Assembly: GCA_021809305.1 (NCBI GenBank)
Contig: JAKBAF010000036.1
Span: 1-8,578 of the forward strand
Length of the DNA stretch: 8,578 nt
Reading direction: 5' to 3'
Source of the DNA: a bacterium
GTDB taxonomy: Bacteria; Chlamydiota; Chlamydiia; Chlamydiales; JAFEGQ01
Below are positions 1-7,478 of this stretch, piece by piece. The first letter of the stretch is position 1, and the number at the start of each line of letters is the position of its first letter. Position numbers and translations under genes: made by a program. The notes under the pieces are model-generated. The model made no database searches. It was given only the letters and a program-made list of their open reading frames with translations, and had not been told where the DNA came from.

Positions 1-2
1 TC

Positions 3-3000
3 TTGGGAGCAACGATCTGTCTTGCGGGGTTTGTTGCAAGTAAGGTCTTCTGCGACAACTACTTAAAGTATGGCCGTTGGGGCATTCCCATCAGCATTAC
101 CGCAGCCTATGCTAGCTGGCGCTTTCGGCCAATGGAAGAGAGGGCCCCCGTTCACAATGTCGCTATCACAACACTGCGACATGAACCCCCAGCTCCACCG
201 CTAAAGCCTGCAGCACCAGGGGCAGCTCGAGGAGATACGCCTCAGCGGCAACCGCCTCCACCTCAAAGCCGGCAACAGGGTGCAGCTCAATTCATTCCTG
301 CCATCAGGGCCTCCTTAGAGGCCATAACAGTCGCCGCCACCCCCATCGAGCCACCCCCTCCTCTACCCCTCACCTTCGACGCGCTTGCGGCCCTTGATCT
401 CGAAGAACGCTCCTTCCGGGCTAACTTAGAAAACTCTATTTTAGGTGAACTTTGGAGCTTTGAAGGGACTCTTATACTCACAACCCTCCAGATAGAGCAG
501 TTCGTAAAGGAGATGAGGGTACGCGGTGAACCACCCCGTGCTAAGTATATCTCCCTCTCCTCATCGCCCATTCTCACCAAAGAGGAGCTAGCTTCGATTG
601 CTCTCCTGAGAAATGCACTTCCAACACCCCTCGTATTCGAGGATGTTTGGAAGCTCTCCTTACCCGATTTGGTCACCCTGCTTAAGGCTACAAACGAGAT
701 CTTTTTTCCCCAAGTCGGCGTACTGGGGTACTCGGCTTGCAACTGGAAAGATGAGAGGGAAGTTATAGGCAGAATCGAATATGTCTGTCCCAACTTAATA
801 GGGCTAGATTTGGGCAATTGCAATCGGATTACCGAAGAGGTAAGTGAGCTTATTACGCTACTTCCCATGGTCTACCGCCTTGAGCTGATAGGAGTTAGGC
901 AGCCACCAAAGAGAGGCGAGCCTCCACGCGAGAGAGGAGCATTTACCATTCCGACCCTCCCCGGAAGAGATCAGACCGTTCTTAAAATGATCGAGCAGCT
1001 CTCTTTGCTTGAAAGGCCACTTATTCTTGAAGAGTTCTCACAGATTCCGCTGGCTCTTTCCCCACACGTAAGATGGCTTCGCTTTCCCAAAGTGCGCAAA
1101 CTTATTTTAAGTGACGAGGCACGAATTTTAAGAGATAGCGATGTTGCAGATATTGTGACTGCTTGTCCCAATCTTGTATCGCTCAACCTCCAAAAGTGCA
1201 GAAACCTGACCCAAGCGATGCTTTTTAGCTTGATGCGCTTGCCCTATCTCAAGGAGTTAAAGCTTCCGGAAGAGAGCTTTAGCGTTGATAGCACGAGCGA
1301 CCTCCCAAGACCTGAAGATCCGGTCCTGGTGCGGCTCTTCTACTCGCAAGAATTTATTGCAGGGAATGAGCAGAAGATCTCGCAGCTTCAGGGTAGAATT
1401 CCCTTTGTCTTTGCTCCTATCTTTCAGATTCCCGCAGCTCTGATGGGCTTAACAGAGGATCTCTTCTCTCCCCATCAGACGAGTTTGGACTCCTTTTCTA
1501 TCCATCTGTGGCTCACCTCCAAAGAAGCCTTTGACAGCCTGCCGCTTTTAAGAAAAATTGAGCGGATCGATGCTGACTACAACCTCCTGCTTAACGATCA
1601 AAATATTGATGAATTTTTAAGAAAATTCCCCAAGGTTCAGCGAATCAGCCTTAGGCACTGTCTAAATATCTCGCCAGAAAAAAGGGCTGAATTGCAGGTA
1701 AGGGGTATCATTACAGAAGATAGAATCGAAAGAACTCTGGATGGCCGCACCGAAGAGGTCGATTTTGTTGAAGAAGAGATCGCAAAGAATCTTAGATGTG
1801 GAGAGTGGGTCGGAGAGAGAGCGGCAAATGAGCTGATACGCCTCTACAAAGTCTGCCAACCACAAGAGGGCAATGAGCAGACAACCGCCCAAGATCTCAC
1901 CCAATTTTACGCCCTCAAGTTACTTGAGCAAACAATCGATGAGAAGAGCGTTGCCTCCATCAGAGTCTTTGCAGAGGAGGAGAAGCTAGCCTCTCTTTAC
2001 CAGGCCTGTGATCTCTTTCTAGCTACCTTCCCCCCCGAAAATGCAGAGAGCCAAACAGCTGCTTGCGCCGAGAATAGAGCGCCGCTTGAACCCCGTTTTA
2101 ACCCGCTGGATGAGAAGTATAGCGACCTATCCCTCCAGCTCATTGATCAAGAGAGAACACTAAAGCTTCAGAAGAGGGTGCTTGCCACCGCCTGTCCTAA
2201 AATGCGCCGCCTATTTGAACTGGGAAAGGCCTGGGTCGGCCCAACTGGCGCCATCGGCTTCTATCCTCCAAGTGATCGCAGCGCGTTTGTCAATAGCGAT
2301 CCTCTCACTACCCCTCTTCATAAAAGAACTCCTCTACAACGGGTTTTTTTCGAACAATTCAATGGGTCCCCCCCGGAAGATAGAGCCTCTCGCGAGGCCT
2401 TTGCAGAGCAGTTCGCAGATAAAGATATCACCTCCTCAGAGCCCATTCGGTGGCTCATTGAGGCCATCTACCATCCTGGTGAGGCCCAAACCCTAATAGG
2501 CCTCCTTAACGCGGAGGAGACCCGGGAGCTTGAGGCTGCAACTTCATCCTTTGAGATTGAGTGGATCGCGCGCCAGACTCAAGACCATCTAATTGAGCTC
2601 GAGCTAAAGGATTATCCAGGAAGTACTCTCGCCTGGGCCGCTGCAAACGCAAAGAGTGAAATGCAGGAGAAGATCGTTGAAAAACTCAACAGATGCCCTA
2701 CTATTTTAAGAGATTGCGCCGAGGAGGAGAGAGGAATACTCTTCTTCCAACTTATGGAGATCGTCTCTCAAGGCGATTTCGACACACCTTTAGAGTGGTG
2801 CCCTCTCCTCCACGAGGCAAAAGCACTTGCTAACACCCTCTATGACCGCTACGATGGCTTCTATAATGACCTGCCTCGTGAACAAGGCGCGATCTTCTAT
2901 CGGATGACCGAAACGTTTGCAGTTAGTGATCCTGATAATATTAGCCGGGTAGCCGCAGAGGATCGCCTCGCTACCCTTCTTGCACGAGCAATTGAAGAGA

Positions 3001-3143
3001 CGCCCTCTCATAAAGAGAACTTCACTCAGCCTACATTCAACGACAATCAGAGTGGCATTGGTGGCACGATCGACTGGCAAACAATAGTAACTTTTCTTCA
3101 ATACAACCCAGATCTAAACCCGGACGGTCCATTTTGGGGTTGA
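3..3143 (+). CDS. Large LRR and BTB/POZ-like domain protein, candidate host-directed effector (5' end probably outside window)
   Basis: The frame is open from the first complete codon; the TTG at position 3 is only the first possible start, and no ribosome site can be seen, so the true start is probably upstream. The 1046 visible residues begin with two short hydrophobic stretches (about 2-16 and 26-40), then a proline-rich linker (about 60-122). Residues 180-560 hold leucine-rich repeats of the eukaryotic cysteine-containing type: CPNLIGLDLGNCNRIT at 262-277, CPNLVSLNLQKCRNLT at 388-403, and a third with FPKVQRISLRHCLNIS at 542-557. A helical BACK-like stretch (631-675) follows. Residues 706-740 (YSDLSLQLID ... 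RVLATACPKMRRLF) match the start of a BTB domain, and 813-864 (EPIRWLIEAIY ... FEIEWIARQTQDHLI) match its end, with an insert between. BTB domains usually dimerise and bind Cullin-3. Environmental chlamydiae are known to encode BTB, F-box and LRR proteins. An effector role is inference; a specific family name cannot be given. Confidence 0.75.
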   Translation: MGATICLAGFVASKVFCDNYLKYGRWGIPISITAAYASWRFRPMEERAPVHNVAITTLRHEPPAPPLKPAAPGAARGDTPQRQPPPPQSRQQGAAQFIPAIRASLEAITVAATPIEPPPPLPLTFDALAALDLEERSFRANLENSILGELWSFEGTLILTTLQIEQFVKEMRVRGEPPRAKYISLSSSPILTKEELASIALLRNALPTPLVFEDVWKLSLPDLVTLLKATNEIFFPQVGVLGYSACNWKDEREVIGRIEYVCPNLIGLDLGNCNRITEEVSELITLLPMVYRLELIGVRQPPKRGEPPRERGAFTIPTLPGRDQTVLKMIEQLSLLERPLILEEFSQIPLALSPHVRWLRFPKVRKLILSDEARILRDSDVADIVTACPNLVSLNLQKCRNLTQAMLFSLMRLPYLKELKLPEESFSVDSTSDLPRPEDPVLVRLFYSQEFIAGNEQKISQLQGRIPFVFAPIFQIPAALMGLTEDLFSPHQTSLDSFSIHLWLTSKEAFDSLPLLRKIERIDADYNLLLNDQNIDEFLRKFPKVQRISLRHCLNISPEKRAELQVRGIITEDRIERTLDGRTEEVDFVEEEIAKNLRCGEWVGERAANELIRLYKVCQPQEGNEQTTAQDLTQFYALKLLEQTIDEKSVASIRVFAEEEKLASLYQACDLFLATFPPENAESQTAACAENRAPLEPRFNPLDEKYSDLSLQLIDQERTLKLQKRVLATACPKMRRLFELGKAWVGPTGAIGFYPPSDRSAFVNSDPLTTPLHKRTPLQRVFFEQFNGSPPEDRASREAFAEQFADKDITSSEPIRWLIEAIYHPGEAQTLIGLLNAEETRELEAATSSFEIEWIARQTQDHLIELELKDYPGSTLAWAAANAKSEMQEKIVEKLNRCPTILRDCAEEERGILFFQLMEIVSQGDFDTPLEWCPLLHEAKALANTLYDRYDGFYNDLPREQGAIFYRMTETFAVSDPDNISRVAAEDRLATLLARAIEETPSHKENFTQPTFNDNQSGIGGTIDWQTIVTFLQYNPDLNPDGPFWG

Positions 3144-3169
3144 CTTAATTAATTCTTGAGCCTTAGAAT
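3140..3169 (+). promoter_or_regulatory. Sigma70-type promoter of the symporter-dnaN-recF operon
   Basis: A -35 box TTGACT (3140-3145, 5 of 6 consensus) and a -10 box TAGAAT (3164-3169, 5 of 6) are separated by 18 bases of AT-rich spacer. The predicted transcript would start near 3176, giving a leader of about 50 bases before the symporter ATG. The -35 box contains the stop codon TGA (3141-3143) of the upstream LRR/BTB gene, so the two units abut with no spare sequence. No terminator is visible between them, so read-through from upstream is also possible. Confidence 0.65.
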
Positions 3170-3181
3170 GTTGCTGCCCTG

Positions 3182-3226
3182 GAGCGCTTGCTAATAGGGC
3201 GAAAAATTGGCGTTAGCAGGTCGCTC
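3182..3226 (+). promoter_or_regulatory. 5' leader hairpin masking the symporter ribosome binding site
   Basis: Bases 3182-3194 (GAGCGCTTGCTAA) pair with 3213-3226 (TTAGCAGGTCGCTC): 13 base pairs with one G-U pair, a single bulged T at 3221 and an 18-base loop. The stem ends directly against the ATG at 3227 and contains the only Shine-Dalgarno-like bases near it (AGG, 3218-3220) as well as the GAG of an alternative site. The structure would be expected to lower translation initiation of the first gene of the operon unless opened. I do not recognise it as a known riboswitch class; regulation by a ligand, protein or temperature is speculation. Confidence 0.5.
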
Positions 3227-4660
3227 ATGAACACTGGAATTCTTCTTGCCGCCTGCACCTATATTCTAGCGCTTCTCCTTATCGCTAGACTCTCATACAA
3301 AAGATCCAAGAGCTCCTCGGACTTTGCCATGGGCGGCCGCTCCCTCAACTTCTACGTTACAGCCCTATCCGCCCATGCAAGTGATATGAGCAGCTGGCTC
3401 TTTCTTGCCTATCCTGCCGCTATCTACACCTTAGGTGGAAGCCAAGCGTGGATCGCCGTTGGCCTTGTCCTCGGTATGTGGGCCAACTGGCAGTTTGTGG
3501 CTCCACGCCTTCGCAGGGAGACAGAGCGTACAGGAAGCCTCACCCTCTCCGGCTACTTTGCCGCCCGCTTTAACGACAGATCGGGCCTCCTCGGGACGCT
3601 TGGTGCCCTCCTCTCCCTCTTCTTCTTTACGGTCTATATCTCATCAGGTCTTGTCGGTGTCGGCACGATCTTTGACTCTGTCCTTGGCATCAACTCTGTT
3701 GTTGGCATGACAATTGGAATTGTCGTTGTTCTCCTCTATACGCTAGTTGGCGGCTACACCTCCGTCTGCTGGGTCGACCTCTTCCAAGCCCTCTTTCTAA
3801 TGGCAGCCATCTGCATCGTCCCAATTGTGGCCCTGATCTCCCTTGGATCCTTTGAGCCCATTACTGCAGCTGCCCATGTGAAGCAGATTCCACTCTCTCT
3901 CATGCCAGGTGATGCCCTGACATCGCTTCCCCTTATACTCGCCACACTCTTTGGCTGGGGCCTTGGCTACTTCGGGCAGACCCACATCCTCTCTAAGTTT
4001 ATGGGTATCAAGCGGCCAGAAGAGCTCAAGAAATCAAAGTATGTTGGCCTTAGCTGGCAGATCGTCTGCTTAGCTGCAGCCACCTTAATCGGTCTTGTCG
4101 GGATCGCCTTTGATACAGAGGGGCTTAAGAATAGTGAGCTCCTCTTCCCCTTGATTGTAAAAGACCTCTTTCACCCCTTTGCAGCAGGTCTCATCCTCTG
4201 CGCTATACTTGCTGCCACAATCTCCACTATGGACTCGCAGATCCTCGTGCTCGCCCCTATCCTCTCTGAGGATCTCTACCATCGCCTCTTTAGGAAGAGA
4301 GCCTCGGAACAAGAGATCTTGATTGCCTGTCGATGCTCTGTTGCGCTCGTCGGTCTCTCTGCCTACCTAATCGCTATCACATCGGGTAAGAGTGTCATTG
4401 AGCTGGTGCAATACGCCTGGTCGGGGCTCGGCGCGGCCTTTGGCCCCCTCCTTCTTATGGCGCTCTACTCCAAGAAGGCGAATCGAGGCGGTGCCATTGC
4501 TGGAATGTGCACCGGAGGCCTTGTCGCTGCCCTCTGGGGGAGCCTCCCGATACCCTATCACATCCCTCCACTCATTCCGGGCTTTTTTCTAAACTTAGCC
4601 GTGATCTATGCTGTCTCCATCAGATCGTCACAACAGAGCCAAGAGGTCGCCTCCCAATGA
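3227..4660 (+). CDS. putP: Sodium:solute symporter, PutP (Na+/proline) type
   Basis: This is an inner-membrane secondary transporter of the solute:sodium symporter family that imports a solute, most likely proline, with Na+. The first membrane segment is followed by GGRSL (36-40) and VTALSAHASDMSSW (44-57), which correspond to the PutP sodium-site region; Ala51, Ser52, Asp53, Met54 and Ser55 match the E. coli A53-S54-D55-M56-S57 run. A second hallmark, ILAATISTMDSQ (327-338), supplies the other sodium ligands (Ser333, Thr334). Length from ATG 3227 is 477 residues against about 500 in E. coli PutP, and hydrophobic segments run throughout, as expected for a 13-helix LeuT-like fold. ATG 3227 is chosen because it begins where PutP homologues do; an in-frame TTG at 3188 is possible but would lie within the leader hairpin, with GGAG only three bases before it. 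The last codons overlap dnaN by four bases (ATGA). Proline specificity is inferred from similarity; pantothenate or another solute is less likely. Confidence 0.85.
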   Translation: MNTGILLAACTYILALLLIARLSYKRSKSSSDFAMGGRSLNFYVTALSAHASDMSSWLFLAYPAAIYTLGGSQAWIAVGLVLGMWANWQFVAPRLRRETERTGSLTLSGYFAARFNDRSGLLGTLGALLSLFFFTVYISSGLVGVGTIFDSVLGINSVVGMTIGIVVVLLYTLVGGYTSVCWVDLFQALFLMAAICIVPIVALISLGSFEPITAAAHVKQIPLSLMPGDALTSLPLILATLFGWGLGYFGQTHILSKFMGIKRPEELKKSKYVGLSWQIVCLAAATLIGLVGIAFDTEGLKNSELLFPLIVKDLFHPFAAGLILCAILAATISTMDSQILVLAPILSEDLYHRLFRKRASEQEILIACRCSVALVGLSAYLIAITSGKSVIELVQYAWSGLGAAFGPLLLMALYSKKANRGGAIAGMCTGGLVAALWGSLPIPYHIPPLIPGFFLNLAVIYAVSIRSSQQSQEVASQ

Positions 4661-5763
4661 AATTTATTCTCCCTAAAAGCCAACTCCTTGAGCTAGTCTC
4701 GCTTATCCAAAATGTCATCCCCACCGCGCAGAAGGCTAGCGCCCCAATACTGGCTAATGTCCTTGTTGAAGCCTTCAATGACGAGATCGTTCTGACCGCA
4801 ACAGACCTCACTATGGGCATTCGCTGCTATACTCCAGCTAAGGTTCTCTCGGAGGGTTCCACTACCCTTCCCGCTCGCCGCTTCTTTCAGCTCGTTAAAG
4901 AGCTCCCCGATGTCAATGTCGAGATATCAACTTCAAAAGAGCATAACACCGATATCCACGCAGGCGCCTCCGACTTCCGACTAAATGGCCTCTCCCCCTC
5001 GGCATTTCCCTCTCTCCCCGACCTCGCAGATGCGGTCTGCCTAAAGCTTGAGGAGCGCCTCCTTAAAGAGATCCTCTTCCGCACAGCCTTTGCCGTCTCA
5101 AGAGAGGATACTCGCTACGTCCTAACGGGCCTCCTCCTTCGCATCGCAGATGGCAAGGCGACCTTCCTTGGTACAGATGGCAAGCGACTAGCTAAGATCG
5201 AGTCGACCTTTGCTGTCGACCCCGAGCTAAAAGGCAGCTACATCCTCCCCATCCGATCAGTTGAGACCATCCTTCGCGCCTTAAAGGAGAGAAGCAACCT
5301 AGACTCCCTCTACCTACTCCCCGATAAGGTCGCTGTTGAGGCGGAGCGCTCCATTCTCATCACCAAGCTTCTTACAGGAGAGTACCCACAGCTCGATCAG
5401 GTTATTCCGAAGAAGAGTGATAGCCTTATCTCCCTCCATCGTGAAGAGCTCATCTCGCTCCTTCGCCAAGTCTCCCTCTTCACGACGGAGACAAGCAACT
5501 CTGTTCGCTTCATATTCACACCAGGGGAGCTTACTTTAACCGTTAATACGATGGACATCGGCGAGGGCACCGTAAATATGCCCGTCAACTTCACCAAAGA
5601 GAAGCTCGAAATCGCCTTCAATCCAAATTTTTTCTTAGATATTCTTCAGCACAGTCGCGACGAATCGGTCAATCTCGGCCTCACAGATTCCTACAACCCC
5701 GGAATCATTACGGACTCATCAAATGGCCTCTTTGTCATTATGCCCCTACGCCTTAACGAATAG
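4657..5763 (+). CDS. dnaN: DNA polymerase III beta subunit (sliding clamp)
   Basis: The ring-shaped clamp that tethers DNA polymerase III to DNA and serves as a docking site for repair and replication factors. The 368 residues match the usual length (about 366). Typical clamp segments are present in order: LTATDLTMGIR in domain 1, FAVSREDTRYVLTGLLL and GTDGKRLAKIE in domain 2, GEYPQLDQVIP at the domain 2/3 boundary, FNPNFFLDIL in domain 3, and the C-terminal VIMPLRL, which is the standard end of the protein and part of the peptide-binding cleft. ATG 4657 overlaps the symporter stop codon (ATGA) and is preceded by AGAGG at 4642-4646, ten bases upstream; the frame stays open further upstream inside the symporter gene, but that extension does not resemble a clamp. 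The overlap implies translational coupling to the symporter. recF begins 15 bases after the stop. Confidence 0.97.
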   Translation: MKFILPKSQLLELVSLIQNVIPTAQKASAPILANVLVEAFNDEIVLTATDLTMGIRCYTPAKVLSEGSTTLPARRFFQLVKELPDVNVEISTSKEHNTDIHAGASDFRLNGLSPSAFPSLPDLADAVCLKLEERLLKEILFRTAFAVSREDTRYVLTGLLLRIADGKATFLGTDGKRLAKIESTFAVDPELKGSYILPIRSVETILRALKERSNLDSLYLLPDKVAVEAERSILITKLLTGEYPQLDQVIPKKSDSLISLHREELISLLRQVSLFTTETSNSVRFIFTPGELTLTVNTMDIGEGTVNMPVNFTKEKLEIAFNPNFFLDILQHSRDESVNLGLTDSYNPGIITDSSNGLFVIMPLRLNE

Positions 5764-5778
5764 AGGCGACTCCTTTAG

Positions 5779-6867
5779 ATGCAGCTCCTCTCATTGACAC
5801 TTGTTAATTTTAGAAATTACGAAGAGGCACACTTCGATTTCTCCCCCTCCCTAAACGAGTTCTATGGCGATAACGCCCAGGGCAAATCCAACCTTCTAGA
5901 GGCGATCCATCTTCTCATTACCGGTAGATCCTTTCGAGGAGCCAACCTCTCCCATATGATCCGCTGGGGGAGCAAGGGTTTTGCCCTAAAAGCAGCCTTC
6001 CTCAAACACGGCGTCGCCCAATCACTTGAGATCACCTACGACGGAGCGCAGCGCCACATCCTCCATAATGCCACCCCCTACACCTCATTTGCGCATCTTC
6101 TTGGAGAGCTGCGCGGCGTCCTCTTCCACCCCCTTGACTCAACCCTTGTCACCGGCCCCCCTACAACGAGGCGGCGCTTCATCGACCTCCACCTCTCAAC
6201 CATCAACCCCCTCTACCTCGCTCACCTCAGCCGCTACACAAAGGCCATGCAGCAGCGCAACGCCACCCTAAAATCTCGCGAGCTCTCCGGCATCGAGAGC
6301 TGGGAGCACGAGATGGCCCTATCAGCTGCCTATCTTACCCGGACAAGGGTTGCCTTCATGGCTGAAATTCAGCCCCAGGTTACCGCGATCGCTACACTCC
6401 TCTCCCAAGGCATCGATACCCTTACCCTCTCCTTTCGCTCCAACCTCCCGCTTCCCCAAGACATCGCCTCAGCCCCCCTCGAAGAGCTCTACCGCACAGG
6501 CTATAGCCGCACTCGCAATCGAGACCTTCTTCTCTGCCACACCTCCCTCGGGCCGCACCGCGATGATTTTAATCTGCACCTCTGTAACCGAGAGCTGCGC
6601 CTCTACGGCAGTGAAGGGCAGATCCGCTGCGCCTCTATGTCATTGCGCCTCACTGAATGGCACCACCTCCATAGCCTCTCGGGAGCCCCGCCACTCAAGC
6701 TGATCGACGATATCGGCGCCCACCTCGACCCTAAACGCAAAGCTCAGCTCCACGAGACGCTTGCAACGAGTGGCCAGGCCTTTCTGACCGCCCCCGAACC
6801 CCTTACTCTCTACCCAAGCGTCACCACATCGCGACGCTTTGCGATAGAGTCAGGAAGGGTCTTTTAG
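5779..6867 (+). CDS. recF: DNA replication and repair protein RecF
   Basis: An SMC/ABC-type ATPase that, with RecO and RecR, promotes RecA loading at single-strand gaps. The 362 residues show the family order: N-terminal LTLVNFRNYEEA; Walker A GDNAQGKSN (30-38); a central segment with GPPTTRRRFIDLHLS and RYTKAMQQRN typical of RecF; SLGPHRDDF; an ABC-signature-like GSEGQIR (277-283); and a Walker B LKLIDDIGAHLD (306-317) ending in the D-loop. The signature is a variant of the usual S-x-G-Q core, and the length matches chlamydial RecF. The ATG at 5779 lies 12 bases after AGAGG (5762-5766), which overlaps the dnaN stop codon, so expression is probably coupled to dnaN. The gene is last in its operon and is followed by a palindromic terminator. 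Confidence 0.96.
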   Translation: MQLLSLTLVNFRNYEEAHFDFSPSLNEFYGDNAQGKSNLLEAIHLLITGRSFRGANLSHMIRWGSKGFALKAAFLKHGVAQSLEITYDGAQRHILHNATPYTSFAHLLGELRGVLFHPLDSTLVTGPPTTRRRFIDLHLSTINPLYLAHLSRYTKAMQQRNATLKSRELSGIESWEHEMALSAAYLTRTRVAFMAEIQPQVTAIATLLSQGIDTLTLSFRSNLPLPQDIASAPLEELYRTGYSRTRNRDLLLCHTSLGPHRDDFNLHLCNRELRLYGSEGQIRCASMSLRLTEWHHLHSLSGAPPLKLIDDIGAHLDPKRKAQLHETLATSGQAFLTAPEPLTLYPSVTTSRRFAIESGRVF

Positions 6868-6891
6868 ATGAGAATAGAGAAAGAGTGTGAA

Positions 6892-6919
6892 AAAATGCCG
6901 GTCAGCTGATCGGCATTTT
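6892..6919. terminator. Bidirectional intrinsic terminator between recF and the PEBP gene
   Basis: An almost perfect palindrome: AAAATGCCG (6892-6900) pairs with CGGCATTTT (6911-6919), and the stem continues inward through a G-U pair and TC/GA to an AGCT loop. On the + strand it is followed by four T residues and ends recF. Read on the - strand the T run is six long, so it should end the convergent PEBP-like gene even better. One element therefore serves both converging units. Confidence 0.8.
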
Positions 6920-6943
6920 AGGGTGAAGGGTGTCAAAGAGGAT

Positions 6944-7402
6944 CTATCTTGGCGCCCTCTCATAGCGCCCCATTAGATGCGCCTCCTCGATAACGTGGCC
7001 CTCTATCGCCTCCTCAACCTCCTCCTTTGTGGCTCCAGCAGGAAGGTCAAGTGAGATATCTAGAGCGTAGAGTTTGAAAAAGTAGCGGTGCTCTCTATCA
7101 GGCGGACAGGGGCCCTGATAGGCAAGCTTACCCCCCGTTCCTGCCCCAAAGACCCCTTTTGGCGCCTTTCCCTTTTCAATCGATTTCAATGTTGCTGGCA
7201 TGTTGTAGACCACCCAATGAATGTAGAGGCCGTCGGGTCGAATTGATAGCGGAACATCGGGGTCATCCATGATCAAGGCGAGGCTCTCAGTTCCGTCCGG
7301 AACGCCACGAATATCTAGTGGTGGATTGATGTTCTTGCCATCGCAGGTATACTCGGAAGGGATCTTACCGCCCTCGGTAAAGGCTGGACTTATCAGCTGC
7401 AT
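6944..7402 (-). CDS. PEBP / YbhB-YbcL family protein, cytosolic
   Basis: A phosphatidylethanolamine-binding-like protein; members form a small beta fold with an anion-binding pocket, and the role of bacterial YbhB-type proteins is not firmly established. Seen in the sequence: N-terminal MQLISPAF and IPSEYTCDGKNINPPL (14-29), the pocket motif DDPDVP (46-51), HWVVYNMP (62-69), and YQGPCPP (95-101) followed by HRYFFKLYALD (105-115). Length is 152 residues, close to E. coli YbhB (about 158). There is no signal peptide, unlike periplasmic YbcL, so a cytoplasmic location is expected. The ATG at 7402 is chosen over the in-frame upstream codon at 7426 because AAGGAG lies seven bases before it and homologues begin this way. 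The gene is convergent with recF and shares its terminator. Chlamydiaceae also carry one YbcL/YbhB-like gene, which fits the proposed origin. Confidence 0.92.
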   Translation of the reverse strand: MQLISPAFTEGGKIPSEYTCDGKNINPPLDIRGVPDGTESLALIMDDPDVPLSIRPDGLYIHWVVYNMPATLKSIEKGKAPKGVFGAGTGGKLAYQGPCPPDREHRYFFKLYALDISLDLPAGATKEEVEEAIEGHVIEEAHLMGRYERAPR

Positions 7403-7435
7403 CTTGGCTCTCCTTGTTGGTCTCAATTGAGGGCA

Positions 7436-7463
7436 ATGATCACAAAAAAAGAGAATTTGTCAA
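7436..7463 (-). promoter_or_regulatory. Promoter of the PEBP-like gene
   Basis: On the - strand a consensus -35 TTGACA (7463-7458) is followed after 16 bases by GATCAT (7441-7436, 4 of 6), preceded by TG at the extended -10 position. The -35 box sits inside a short palindrome ATTTGaCAAAT that might be an operator, although it is too short to insist on. The distance to the ATG at 7402 leaves a leader of roughly 25-30 bases containing AAGGAG. Confidence 0.5.
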
Positions 7464-7478
7464 ATCAAGCAAAAGCTC

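Noticed and set aside
287..868. 193-codon antisense frame opposite the LRR/BTB gene
   Set aside because: Ser/Arg-rich translation typical of the complement of CTC/GAG-rich coding sequence; no motif, and it is fully covered by the sense gene.
2182..2496. 104-codon overlapping + strand frame inside the LRR/BTB gene
   Set aside because: Out-of-frame shadow of a well-supported gene; composition is low-complexity Pro/Ser with no motif or ribosome site.
3188..3226. TTG start at 3188 for the symporter
   Set aside because: It lies in the leader hairpin stem, has GGAG only three bases away, and adds a basic stretch absent from PutP homologues.
4507..4656. Extension of dnaN to an earlier start inside the symporter gene
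   Set aside because: The added 50 residues do not resemble a clamp N-terminus; MKFILPKSQLLEL at 4657 matches the family start, and AGAGG precedes it.
4700..4712. DnaA-box-like TTATCCAAA in dnaN, possible origin
   Set aside because: A single one-mismatch copy within coding sequence, no cluster of boxes, no AT-rich unwinding region and no dnaA gene in the window.
6026..6703. Ser/Thr/Pro-rich overlapping frames inside recF
   Set aside because: They lie entirely within recF, whose motifs fix the real frame; the composition reflects C-rich codons read out of frame.
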